From assembly GCF_008642295.1 (NCBI RefSeq), contig NZ_CP029190.1, positions 2,514,001 through 2,578,000 of the forward strand: a DNA stretch of 64,000 nucleotides, read 5' to 3'. The notes beneath the pieces are model-generated. The model did no database searches, was not told the origin of the DNA, and saw only the letters and a list, made by a program, of their open reading frames with translations. The stretch is from Streptomyces venezuelae. GTDB lineage: Bacteria > Actinomycetota > Actinomycetes > Streptomycetales > Streptomycetaceae. Made by a program: the position numbers and the translations under genes. How positions within the stretch are numbered: position 1 is the stretch's first letter; every line of letters begins with the position of its first letter. Below, in pieces: positions 8,950-17,368 of the stretch.

Positions 8950-9339
8950 ATGGGGCCTGTGGAGTTCATCGTCCTTGCGTTTCCCGAGGAACAGCTGCGG
9001 GTGCCGGCGGTCGAGGCCGTGCTGGGGCTGCGCAAGACCGGCAACGTCCGGCTGATCGACGGACTGGTCGCGACGAAGACGGCGGCGGGTGAGGTGATGG
9101 CGGCGGAGTTCGACGAGTTCCGGGAGCTGCACGGGCTGCTGGCCGGCCGTGATGTGGCGCGGCTGATCGGGCCGGAGGACGTACAGGAAGCGGCGGACCT
9201 GCTGGACCGGGGCAGTTGCGCGCTGCTGTTGCTGGTGGAGCACGTGTGGGCGGCGGACGCGGCGGTCGCGGTGCGGGCGGCGGGCGGCCGGATCGCGGGC
9301 TCGGTCCGCATTCCGGTGGAACGGCTGGGGGTGGCCTGA
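8950..9339 (+). CDS. DUF6325/DUF1269-like small protein
   Basis: A 129-residue protein beginning MGPVEFIVLAFPEEQLR. The pattern (GLRKTGNVRLIDGLVATK, an acidic middle, then SCALLLLVEHVWA) is that of the DUF6325/DUF1269 group, small proteins often found next to SHOCT-domain proteins. The start is the ATG at 8950, preceded by GGAGCGGAG. It overlaps the next gene in TGATG, so the two are coupled. Function unknown, possibly membrane-associated stress proteins. Confidence 0.78.
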   Translation: MGPVEFIVLAFPEEQLRVPAVEAVLGLRKTGNVRLIDGLVATKTAAGEVMAAEFDEFRELHGLLAGRDVARLIGPEDVQEAADLLDRGSCALLLLVEHVWAADAAVAVRAAGGRIAGSVRIPVERLGVA

Positions 9340-9632
9340 TGTTCATCCGGCCGGTGGGGGATGTGGTGCATCCGGCGGAGCGGGCGGCGGGACGGCCGTT
9401 GCTGCGCGGGCTGTTGGCGCGGGGGGCGTATGTGTGGGACGGGGGTGAGGCGGGGCGGGCGGCGGCTGCGGCTGCCGCTGCCGCTGCTGCTCCGTCGCCG
9501 CCGCCGGCCGTTGCCGCCGCCGGGCCGGGCGAGCTGGCGGACCAGCTCGGCCGGCTCGCCGACCTGGCGCGGGAGGGGCTCCTGACGGCGGAGGAGTTCA
9601 GCGCGGCCAAGTCCCGCCTCCTGGACCGCTGA
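9339..9632 (+). CDS. SHOCT-domain small protein
   Basis: A 97-residue protein. The N-terminal half carries an Ala-rich run coded by GCGGCTGCG-like repeats. The last 35 residues form a SHOCT motif (ELADQLGRLADLAREGLLTAEEFSAAK), a short helical module usually found at C termini and thought to mediate oligomerisation. The ATG overlaps the upstream stop as TGATG. It pairs with the DUF6325-like gene before it. Confidence 0.82.
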   Translation: MFIRPVGDVVHPAERAAGRPLLRGLLARGAYVWDGGEAGRAAAAAAAAAAAPSPPPAVAAAGPGELADQLGRLADLAREGLLTAEEFSAAKSRLLDR

Positions 9633-10207
9633 CGCGGAGTTCTCCCCCACCCCGCCCCTTCCCGAAACCGGGGCTCCGCCCGGACCCGCTCGGGGCTGCG
9701 CCCGACCTCGCTTGGGGCTGCGCCCCGGACCACCCCAGGGCTGCGCCCGGTCCCGCTCGGGGCTGCGCCCCGTACCCCCGGGCCGCGTCCGGCTCCACCC
9801 GGGCCTACGGCCCCGAACCCGCCCGCGGGGCTGCGCCCCCGCACCCACACAGACGCCCCGGGCTCCGCCCGGACGGCCCCGGCCCGCCCGTGGGGTTGCG
9901 CCCCACACCCCCACGGGCGCCCGGGCTCGCCCCACGCCCCCACGGGCACCAGGCCCTGCCCGGCACCGCATGCCGGGGCTGCGCCCCACGCCCCCGGCCC
10001 CCGGGCTCCGCCCAAACCTGGGGCCTACGGCCCCCGAACCCGCCCACGGGGCTGCGCCCCACACCCGCACGGGCGACCGGGCTCGCCCCACGCCCCGCCG
10101 CCCGGGGGCGGTCAGGGCGGGCCGAAAGGGTGAGGTGGGTGGGGTGGGCGGGGTGGTGGGGGGATTGTGTGATTTCGGGTGGCAGGGTGGGGGGTGGAGG
10201 TGACCCC
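9633..10207. repeat. GC-rich palindromic repeat field
   Basis: About 575 bases without a supportable gene. Between about 9660 and 10110 the core GGGGCTGCGCCCC or GGGCTCCGCCC recurs more than a dozen times, interrupted by short unique stretches; most cores are perfect or near-perfect palindromes. Long open frames across it are Pro/Arg/Gly low complexity. The last 80 bases (G- and T-rich) lead into the NlpC/P60 gene and may hold its promoter. Confidence 0.8.
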
Positions 10208-11386
10208 ATGTCATGTCGTGTGCTGCGCACCGCCTGTGTCGCCGTGGTGCTGTTCACCGCCCTGCCCGCCGCCGGCGCGACCGCCCAGCCGGGCGAACCC
10301 GCCGCGCCCGCCGATGTCGGCCGGCTGCTCGTCCGGCTCCAAGGGCTCTACCAGCAGGCCGAAGAGGCCACCGAGGCCTACAACGCGACCGAGGTCGCCC
10401 TGAGGAAGCGCCAGGAGGAGGAGCGGCGGCTCAGCGGGGAGCTGGGGGTGGCGCGGAATGCGCTCGGGAAGGAGCGGGCCGAGGCCGGACGGCTGGCGCG
10501 GGTGCAGTACCAGGAAGCCTCCGGAGGGCTGTCCCCGTACGCCCGGATGCTGCTCTCCGGCGACCCCCAGCAGGCCTTGGAGCGGCAGCGGATGACCGGG
10601 CGGGAGGCCCTGCACCGGGCCGCCGTGGTCTCCCGGCTGGCCGGCGCCGAGAAGCGGGCCGGCACGCTCGCCACCCAGGCCCGCAAGGCCCTGGACGGCC
10701 AGCAGGCCCTGGCCGCGGAGCAGAAGAAGCACAAGGAGCAGGCCACCGCCCGGCTCAAGGAGGTCGAGCGGCTGCTGGCCTCGCTCACCGCCGACCAGCT
10801 GGCCGAGCTCTCCGCCCGGGAGCGGGCCGGCACCGACAAGGCCCAGCGCGCACTGCTGGAATCGGGGCGGCTGCCGGCCCGCACCGGCACCCCGACCGCC
10901 GCCGGCGGGGCCGCGCTCGGCTATGCGACCGCGCAGCTCGGGAAGCCGTACGTATGGGGCGCCGAGGGCCCGGCCTCCTTCGACTGTTCCGGTCTCACCT
11001 CGCAGGCCTGGGCGCACGCCGGCCGGACGATCCCCCGGACCAGCCAGGAGCAGTGGGCGCAGCTCCCCAAGGTGCCGCTGGACCAGCTGCGCCCCGGGGA
11101 CCTGGTGGTCTACTTCCCGAAGGCCACCCACGTCGCCATCTACGCCGGTGACGGCAAGGTCATCCAGGCGCCCCGGCCAGGCGCCAAGGTCAAGGTGTCG
11201 CCGATCGCCGCGAACCCGCTGCTCGGCGCGGTCCGCCCGGACCCGGCCGGCATCCCGCTGGACCCGGCGGACTACACCCCGCCGCGGCTGCCCGAGGCAG
11301 CCTCGGAAGGGGACGATTCCGGTTACTCCGCCGAGGCGGCGCCCGCGGGGGCCGCCGCGACCTCCGCCGCGGCCTCCGCCAGGTAG
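10208..11386 (+). CDS. Secreted NlpC/P60 peptidoglycan hydrolase
   Basis: A 392-residue exported protein. A signal peptide covers residues 1-27 (hydrophobic AVVLFTALPAAGA). A long coiled coil follows (about 38-215, rich in Glu, Arg, Ala), then an NlpC/P60 domain (about 235-350) with the catalytic Cys in FDCSGL (about residue 260) and the His in THVAIYAG. Such enzymes cut peptide stems (D-Glu/meso-DAP or equivalent) in the wall during growth or cell separation. The C-terminal tail is Ala/Ser-rich. Its last 64 bases overlap the 3' end of the convergent monooxygenase gene. Confidence 0.92.
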   Translation: MSCRVLRTACVAVVLFTALPAAGATAQPGEPAAPADVGRLLVRLQGLYQQAEEATEAYNATEVALRKRQEEERRLSGELGVARNALGKERAEAGRLARVQYQEASGGLSPYARMLLSGDPQQALERQRMTGREALHRAAVVSRLAGAEKRAGTLATQARKALDGQQALAAEQKKHKEQATARLKEVERLLASLTADQLAELSARERAGTDKAQRALLESGRLPARTGTPTAAGGAALGYATAQLGKPYVWGAEGPASFDCSGLTSQAWAHAGRTIPRTSQEQWAQLPKVPLDQLRPGDLVVYFPKATHVAIYAGDGKVIQAPRPGAKVKVSPIAANPLLGAVRPDPAGIPLDPADYTPPRLPEAASEGDDSGYSAEAAPAGAAATSAAASAR

Positions 11387-12597
11387 TCGGCCGCGTCCTC
11401 GGGGTCGTAGAAGTACGCGTCGAAGTCGGCCGGGTTGTCGAAGCCGTTGGCGAACCGGTCCGCCACCGGCTGGAGCTGCCCGGCCGCGCCGATCAGGTTC
11501 AGCACGTGCTCCGGCGGCACGCCCAGCATCGCGTTGGTCCACTGGGTGACCGGCTTGCCGGTGGTGAACCAGTACTTGTCGAAGGTGGCCTTCATCCAGG
11601 CCTCGTCGAATGGCTTGTCCCCGTGCATCAGGATCGAGGACAGGTAGGACGCGGCGCACTTGGCGGCCGAGTTGGAGCCCTGGCCGGTGATCGGGTCGTT
11701 GGCCACGACCACGTCCGCGACGCCCAGCACCAGCCCGCCGCCCGGCAGCCGGCCGACCGGGTTGCGGACCACCGGCGCGTACCGGCCGGCCAGGGTGCCG
11801 CCCGCGTCCGTCAGCTCCGCCTTGGTCGCCCGCGCGTACTCCCACGGGGTGAACTTCTCCATCAGCTCCAGCGTGAGCGCGAGGTGCTCCGCCGGGTCCG
11901 TGATGCCGGTGAACGCGTCCACCGGGCCGCCCGGGACGCCCTCCCAGAACAGGATGTCCGCGCGGCCGGAGGTGGTCAGGGTCGGCATCACGAACAGCTC
12001 CCCGACCCCGGGGACCAGGTTGCAGCGGACCGCCTCGGTCTCCGGGTGCTCCGGGCGCGGGCCCAGCCCGTGCACGTAGCTGACGGCCAGGGAGCGCTGC
12101 GGGGTGTCGTACGGCGAACGCGCCGCGTCCCGGCCGAACAGGGAGACGAGCTCGCCCTTGCCGGCCGCCACCAGCACCAGGTCATGGGTGGCGGAGAAGT
12201 AGTCCAGGTCGGAGACGGACGCGCCGTGGATGACCAGCTGCCCGCCGCGCTGGGCGAAGGCGTCCAGCCAGCCGGCCATCTTCACCCGCTGGTCCACGGA
12301 CTGGGCGTGGCCCTTGAGGCGGCCCAGCCAGTCGACGGGGCGGCTGCCGTCGGGGGCGGCGACCGAGACGCCCAGGCCCTCGATCTTCGGGGCCTGCCGC
12401 TCCCAGAAGTTCACCGCCAGGTCGCGCTCGTGCTGGAGCGCGGTGTCGAACATGCATTGGGTGGACATGACCCGCCCGGTGCGGATCTCGTCCGCCGTCC
12501 GGTTGGACAGGAGGGTGACCTCGTACCCCTTGGCCTGGAGTCCGAGGGCGAGCTGGAGACCGGACTGCCCGGCCCCCACGACGAGTATCTTGCGCAT
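11323..12597 (-). CDS. Styrene/indole-monooxygenase-like FAD oxygenase
   Basis: A 424-residue flavoprotein resembling StyA-type group E monooxygenases. The N terminus has the dinucleotide fold MRKILVVGAGQSGLQLALG (GxGxxG at 8-13). Other family-like stretches are SNRTADEIRTGRVMSTQ, a middle DLVLVAAGKGELVSLF and the FAD-contact PITGQGSNSAAKCA. Homologues use FAD reduced by a separate reductase to epoxidise or hydroxylate aromatic alkenes; no reductase gene is in the window. It starts 30 bases after cvnD on the same strand, the place taken by a P450 (cvnE) in some conservons. The tail is Ala-rich and overlaps the convergent gene by 64 bases. Confidence 0.87.
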   Translation of the reverse strand: MRKILVVGAGQSGLQLALGLQAKGYEVTLLSNRTADEIRTGRVMSTQCMFDTALQHERDLAVNFWERQAPKIEGLGVSVAAPDGSRPVDWLGRLKGHAQSVDQRVKMAGWLDAFAQRGGQLVIHGASVSDLDYFSATHDLVLVAAGKGELVSLFGRDAARSPYDTPQRSLAVSYVHGLGPRPEHPETEAVRCNLVPGVGELFVMPTLTTSGRADILFWEGVPGGPVDAFTGITDPAEHLALTLELMEKFTPWEYARATKAELTDAGGTLAGRYAPVVRNPVGRLPGGGLVLGVADVVVANDPITGQGSNSAAKCAASYLSSILMHGDKPFDEAWMKATFDKYWFTTGKPVTQWTNAMLGVPPEHVLNLIGAAGQLQPVADRFANGFDNPADFDAYFYDPEDAADYLAEAAAEVAAAPAGAASAE

Positions 12598-12627
12598 GAC
12601 GGTGCCTGTGTCCCTTGTCCCTTGGCG

Positions 12628-13242
12628 CTATTCCGGTGTGGTGTCGAGGGCGTGGCCCACGAGCGTCAGCAGCGATTCGACGACCGTGGCCCGGCGCCGC
12701 GCGTCCATGATCACGACGGGGACGTGGGGCGGGACGGTGAGCGCCTCGCGGACGTCCTCCTCCTCGTAGGAGGTGGAGCCCTCGAAGTGGTTCACGGCCA
12801 CGGCGTACGGCAGTCCGCAGCTCTCGAAGTAGTCGAGGGCGGGGAAGCAGTCGCGCAGCCGGCGGGTGTCGGCCATCACGATGCCGCCGATGGCCCCGCG
12901 GACCAGGTCGTCCCACATAAACCAGAAACGTTTCTGGCCGGGGGTGCCGTAGACGTAGAGGACGAGGTCGTCGTCGAGCGTGACCCGGCCGAAGTCCATG
13001 GCGACGGTGGTGGTGTGCTTGTCCGGGGTGGCGGACAGGTCGTCGGTGGGGGCGCTGGCCTGGGTCATCAGCGCCTCGGTGCGCAGCGGGGTGATCTCCG
13101 AGACCGAGGACACAAAGGTGGTCTTGCCGACCCCGAACCCGCCCGCGACCAGCACCTTCACGGCGACGGGGGCACGGGAGCGGTCGTACTGCCAGGCCTG
13201 GACGGCCTCGTCGGCGGCGATATCAGAGACGGCGGAGCCCAC
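12628..13242 (-). CDS. cvnD: Conservon GTPase CvnD
   Basis: A 204-residue small Ras-like GTPase of the conservon type. It has the P-loop GGFGVGKTT (about 34-42), a switch region, the sequence DFGRV followed by YGTPGQKRFWFMWDD in place of a canonical DxxG, and NHFEG as the base-recognition motif. The start is a GTG at 13242 that overlaps the end of cvnC by 20 bases, so it is coupled. CvnD works with the sensor kinase, roadblock and DUF742 proteins as a membrane-associated signalling complex likened to GPCR/G-protein systems. Confidence 0.93.
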   Translation of the reverse strand: MGSAVSDIAADEAVQAWQYDRSRAPVAVKVLVAGGFGVGKTTFVSSVSEITPLRTEALMTQASAPTDDLSATPDKHTTTVAMDFGRVTLDDDLVLYVYGTPGQKRFWFMWDDLVRGAIGGIVMADTRRLRDCFPALDYFESCGLPYAVAVNHFEGSTSYEEEDVREALTVPPHVPVVIMDARRRATVVESLLTLVGHALDTTPE

Positions 13243-13603
13243 TGAGCACCCTTTCGAGCAGTGCGCGGTCGGGGCGGCCGGTGCCGTGTCCGGTCCCGTA
13301 GACGCGGATCCTTCCCTGGTCGGCGAGATCGCTGACCAGGACGCGGACGACACCGAGCGGCAGCTGCAGCAGCGCCGCGATCTCGGCGATGGTCCGCATA
13401 CGGCGGCAGACCTCGACGATGGCGCGCATCTCCGGCATCCGGTCGCCGCTGCGCGGGGTCGGGTCCAGGGCGGCGACAAAGGTCTCGACGAGCAGGACCT
13501 GGGGGAAACGGGTGCGGCCACCGGTGAGCGAGTACGGGCGGACGCGCGCGGGGCGGCGGTCCGCCCCGCGTATCGGAAGGCGCGACGGCGGTGCGGCAGT
13601 CAC
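13223..13603 (-). CDS. cvnC: Conservon DUF742 protein CvnC
   Basis: A 126-residue DUF742 protein. Family markers are VRPYSLTGGRTRF near the N terminus, a helix-turn-helix-like EIAALLQLPLGVVRVLVSDL and the C-terminal LLERVLSGLRRL. The start ATG overlaps the cvnB stop by four bases. It is the third component of the conservon and probably binds CvnA or CvnB. Confidence 0.93.
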   Translation of the reverse strand: MTAAPPSRLPIRGADRRPARVRPYSLTGGRTRFPQVLLVETFVAALDPTPRSGDRMPEMRAIVEVCRRMRTIAEIAALLQLPLGVVRVLVSDLADQGRIRVYGTGHGTGRPDRALLERVLSGLRRL

Positions 13604-14130
13604 GTGAGGTTCTCCAGGGACTGGCGCAGCTCGCTGCGGACTTCGGGGGTGAGGACATGGCCGGCGCGGCCGACGAAGAGCGCCATGTGGTAGGCGACGA
13701 TGCTCATGTCGCAGTCCGGGGTGGCGTGCACGCCGAGCAGGGAGCCGTCACTGATGGCCATGACGAAGACCGAGCCGTGCTCCATCGCCACCATGGTCTG
13801 CTTGACGGCGCCGCCCTCCATGAGTTCGGCGGCACCCGTGGTGAGGCTGCCGAGGCCGGAGACGATGGTCGCGAGGTCCGCGGAGGCGCCACGGGGTCCC
13901 TTCACCGGGGCCGGGGCGGTGGCGGGCTCGGCCCGGTCCTGCTCGGACTGGCGCCCACCGGCCGCCGCCTGGGGTTCCGTATCGGAGGAGAGGAGCAGCA
14001 GGCCGTCGGAGGACACCACGGCGACGGAGACGATGCCGGGCACCTCCTCGACCAGGTCGGTCAGCAGCCACTGCAGGTTGCGGGCCTGGGTGCTCAGTCC
14101 GTACGTACCGGGCGTACTGGGCGCGGTCAT
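13600..14130 (-). CDS. cvnB: Conservon roadblock/LC7 protein CvnB
   Basis: A 176-residue roadblock/LC7-domain protein: LQWLLTDLVEEVPGIVSVAVVS, then SDGLLLLSS, a Pro/Ala-rich insert (about 50-85) and LATIVSGLGSLTTGAAELM. In conservons this domain is a scaffold or regulator of the GTPase. The insert makes it longer than the usual 135-140 residues. It overlaps cvnA as ATGA. Confidence 0.93.
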   Translation of the reverse strand: MTAPSTPGTYGLSTQARNLQWLLTDLVEEVPGIVSVAVVSSDGLLLLSSDTEPQAAAGGRQSEQDRAEPATAPAPVKGPRGASADLATIVSGLGSLTTGAAELMEGGAVKQTMVAMEHGSVFVMAISDGSLLGVHATPDCDMSIVAYHMALFVGRAGHVLTPEVRSELRQSLENLT

Positions 14131-16949
14131 GTGCGTGCCTCCTGTGCGGTGTCCCCCTGATCGTTGCGTCCCTCGGCGAGCTCGGCCGCGACGACGCGGC
14201 GGCCGTCCCGGGCTCCCTGGTAGAACCCGCCGAGCCGGCGCCGCAGTTCCTCGGCGTCGACCCGCTTGGGCTCGGGCTTGGTGCCGGGGTCGGCGGCGCG
14301 GCCGGCGGCCACCGCGCGCGGGGTCCGCTTGGGCAGGCCCTTGTCGGTGACGGCGGGGGCCTCGTCGGGGGCGAGGGTGTGGGCGTCCGCCTCTGCGTCT
14401 CCGGACGGGTCCGTGGCCGTGGCCGTGGCGTCCGTGGTCACGTCCGTGGCCGTGGCCGTGTCCGCGGGGGGTGCCGGGGCGGGCACCGTGAAGACCTGGT
14501 CGGCGGGCGGCAGGCCGGGCGCGTTCTCCTGCTCGTACTCCGGCGCGTACTCCGGAGCTGCGTCCTCGGTGTACTCGGCGTACTCGGCGTACTCGGGTGC
14601 TGCGTCGTCCTCCGGCCCGGCCACGATGAGGGTCGGCACCAGCGGGGAGACCGGGGGTGACGCTGCCGGGGGCTCGGTCCCGTACTCCGCTTCCTCGTCC
14701 CGCGTACCCGGCACCCGCACCTCGGCGGGCGCCTCGGCGGCCGGGGCGTGCTCGGCCGGGGTGGTGCGGAACCGGGGCGGGAGGGTGTGCTCGTTCGCCT
14801 CCGCCACCACGCCCGGCAGGCGCAGGGACGGCCCGCCCGGCACGCCCAGCGTGTGGACCGGGGTGACCGGCGGGGTCGTCGGGAGCAGCGGGGCCGGGAT
14901 GACGACCAGGGCCTCGGTGCCGCCGTGGCGGGACGCGCGGAGCTCCGCCTCCACCCCGTGGTGCGCGGCCAGCCGCCCGGCGACGTAGAGGCCGAGGCCC
15001 AGGCCGTGTTCGGCCTCGGGCTCCGCCTCGTACGCGTCCGGGGTGGCCAGGCGCTGGTTGAGCAGGGTGAGCCGGTCCTCGGTGATGCCGATGCCCTCGT
15101 CCACCACCGACAGCACCGCGGCGCCGGAGTCGAGCAGCCAGCCCGAGACCTTCACCTTGGCCTCCGGCGGGGAGAACGTGGTCGCGTTCTCCAGGAGCTC
15201 GGCCAGGACGTGCGAGATGTCGTCGGCGGCGTGGCCGGCGACCTGGGTGGAGGCGGGCAGGGCCTGGAGGTCGACGCGCTCGTAGCGCTCGATCTCGGAG
15301 ACCGCCGCCCGCATGACGTCCACCAGCGGGACCGGCCCCGCCTGTCCGTGGCCGTGCTCCTGCCCGGCCAGGACCAGCAGGTTCTCGTTGTGCCGGCGCA
15401 TGACCGTGGCCAGGTGGTCCAGCTTGAACAGGGTGGCCAGCCGGTCCGGGTCCTGCTCCTTGGACTCCAGTTCCTCGATGACCGAGAGCTGACGTTCGAC
15501 CAGGCCCAGGGTGCGCAGCGAGAGCGAGACCGAGGTGGTCGACATGATGCGGCGGTGTTCTTCCAGGCCGGACCGCAGCTCGGCGAGTTCCTCCTCGAGT
15601 TCCGTCCGGCCTGCGGTCAGCGCCTCGTTGCGGCCGATCAGCCGACGCCGGTCCGCGTCCAGTCCGGCGATCCGGGTGTGGAGCGAGACGGTCATCTCGC
15701 GGACCGAGTTCAGCGACCGGACGACCTCGGCGAACTCGTCGTTGCGGCCGGTGAACCGGACCGGCTCCACCGAGCCTTCCGCAGTCGCCAGCCGGGCGGC
15801 GCCCCGCCGCAGCACGGACAGCGGCCGGGTCAGCGAGCGGGCGACGGCCGTGGTGGCACCGACCGCGACGAGGAAGAGCACGCCGAGCAGCGCGATCAGC
15901 ATTTCCAGCGCGGTCACGTCGTCGTCGCGCAGCCCGGCCATGGCCGTGGCGCGCTCGGCGGCCAGCGTGGACTCCACCGAGCGCATGCGGTCGATCCGGG
16001 CCGTCAGGGCGGTACCGACCGCCTCGCTGCCCAGCTTCCGGTCGGCCGGGGAGAGGGTGGGCCGGTCGGTGAGCCGGCCGAGGTAGTCCTCGGCGGCCTT
16101 CACCTCGGGGCCGGTGACGGTCGCGGCGAGGGTTTCGCGTACGTCGGGCCGGGCGGTCCGCGCGAAGTCGTCCAGCGCGCCCTGCTCCCGTACCCGGGCC
16201 CGCTGTGCGGCGGTCGCGAGTTCGTCCTCCAGGGGGGAGGCGACCGCTGCGGCGGCGGCCGAGGAAGCGGAGGAAGAAGAGGAAGAAGGCGAGGAGGACT
16301 GCTCGTTGCGGGGGACGGACAGTGCGGCGAGCAGCAGTCCGCGGGTGGCCGAGGCCTGGTCCACGGCGAGGCCGAGGGGGGCCAGCGGCCGGGTGGTGGC
16401 GAGTGCGGCGGTGGCCCGCGGCGGGGTGAGCTCCGCCAGCCGGGCGCCGGGCGCGAGGAGTTCGGCGATGAGGCCGGAGTAGGCCTGGTGGGCGGCGAGG
16501 GCGCTGCCCTTGCCGGTGACGGCCTCGCCGCGGACGGCCTCGATCCGGCCGAGGGCGAGGGCCAGCGGCTCGTCGGCCACGTCCTGGACCTCGGCGGTCT
16601 GCCGGTCGACCCGCGCGGACCGCTCCTGCACTGCCGCCTTGCCGGCGCCGGGCCGGCCCTTGGCGACGAACTCGGTGACGGCGTCCCGCTCGTCGGCGAG
16701 GACATGCGCAAGGGAAAGGGTGTGCCGGGCCTGGTCGGCGCGGTTGACCAGGCTCTGGGATTCGTTCAGCTCGGCCGTGGCGGAGAGCACGGCGGGCGTG
16801 CCGGCCGCGAGTACGGCGAGGCCGGCGACGGCGACGCTGATGACCAGCCTGCGGCGCACGCGTACGCGGCGTCCCGTGGGGAGGCCTGCGATGGCGGGTC
16901 CGTCGGCGGTGGTGGCGGTGCCGTTCTTCCGAGACCGCTTTTTCTGCAC
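14127..16949 (-). CDS. cvnA: Conservon sensor histidine kinase CvnA (nitrate/sulfonate-sensor type)
   Basis: A 940-residue membrane kinase. A first membrane segment (about 35-55) is followed by a long extracytoplasmic region of the nitrate-sensing (NIT) type, with a Ser run near residue 220. A second membrane segment (about 350-375), HAMP, a coiled coil and a Bergerat ATPase (LAELLENATTFSPP, DEGIGIT, HGLGLGLY) follow. A disordered, acidic, Pro/Ala-rich tail of about 230 residues ends the protein. There is no standard HisKA H-box, as usual for CvnA. I use the GTG at 16949; a TTG four codons upstream is possible. First gene of a tightly overlapping operon. Confidence 0.92.
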   Translation of the reverse strand: MQKKRSRKNGTATTADGPAIAGLPTGRRVRVRRRLVISVAVAGLAVLAAGTPAVLSATAELNESQSLVNRADQARHTLSLAHVLADERDAVTEFVAKGRPGAGKAAVQERSARVDRQTAEVQDVADEPLALALGRIEAVRGEAVTGKGSALAAHQAYSGLIAELLAPGARLAELTPPRATAALATTRPLAPLGLAVDQASATRGLLLAALSVPRNEQSSSPSSSSSSASSAAAAAVASPLEDELATAAQRARVREQGALDDFARTARPDVRETLAATVTGPEVKAAEDYLGRLTDRPTLSPADRKLGSEAVGTALTARIDRMRSVESTLAAERATAMAGLRDDDVTALEMLIALLGVLFLVAVGATTAVARSLTRPLSVLRRGAARLATAEGSVEPVRFTGRNDEFAEVVRSLNSVREMTVSLHTRIAGLDADRRRLIGRNEALTAGRTELEEELAELRSGLEEHRRIMSTTSVSLSLRTLGLVERQLSVIEELESKEQDPDRLATLFKLDHLATVMRRHNENLLVLAGQEHGHGQAGPVPLVDVMRAAVSEIERYERVDLQALPASTQVAGHAADDISHVLAELLENATTFSPPEAKVKVSGWLLDSGAAVLSVVDEGIGITEDRLTLLNQRLATPDAYEAEPEAEHGLGLGLYVAGRLAAHHGVEAELRASRHGGTEALVVIPAPLLPTTPPVTPVHTLGVPGGPSLRLPGVVAEANEHTLPPRFRTTPAEHAPAAEAPAEVRVPGTRDEEAEYGTEPPAASPPVSPLVPTLIVAGPEDDAAPEYAEYAEYTEDAAPEYAPEYEQENAPGLPPADQVFTVPAPAPPADTATATDVTTDATATATDPSGDAEADAHTLAPDEAPAVTDKGLPKRTPRAVAAGRAADPGTKPEPKRVDAEELRRRLGGFYQGARDGRRVVAAELAEGRNDQGDTAQEART

Positions 16950-17368
16950 CGGTGCTCGCAATCCTGTACGTGTGCTCGTGCTCGTCTACTCGTGTGGCCG
17001 AGGTAACGGCCGGTCAACAAGTAAACGCCCCCTGCTCCCTCGTACCGCTTCAGACCATCGCAGTGTGTTTGGGACAGAGCCGCACATCGCCCACCCGGCC
17101 ACACGAACGAGTGAACATCACGGAGGAGTTGGCGAACAACTCGGCGGACTCCGGGTCACCCCGGGTCAGCGGGGTTCCGTGGACAGCCGGTTGAAAGATC
17201 GATGGGGGCTTTGGCAGGATGCCCGCCCGCAGATTACGCGGACCTTCCGCTTCCGGTGAGCGCCGGTTCCCGCCCCACGCCGGACATTTGGTACGGACCA
17301 GCCGGTGGGCCGATCCCGGCCACCCCTCCGCCCGTACCGCTTTCGGACATCCCGGGCAGACTGTCCCC
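16950..17368. promoter_or_regulatory. Divergent promoter region of the conservon and the PP2C-like gene
   Basis: About 420 bases with no supportable gene. The composition is less extreme than in the neighbouring genes, for example CCGGTCAACAAGTAAACG near 17010-17027. It must hold promoters for cvnA (leftward) and the PP2C-like gene (rightward). Small open frames, such as one from a GTG near 17111, have no coding character. I could not assign specific -35/-10 elements. Confidence 0.4.

Noticed and set aside
9890..10207. N-terminal extension of the NlpC/P60 protein
   Set aside because: It translates the palindromic repeat field. A signal peptide begins exactly at the ATG at 10208.
17050..17368. 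Small genes in the cvnA/PP2C gap
   Set aside because: Short frames show no third-position G/C bias or ribosome site with convincing spacing.
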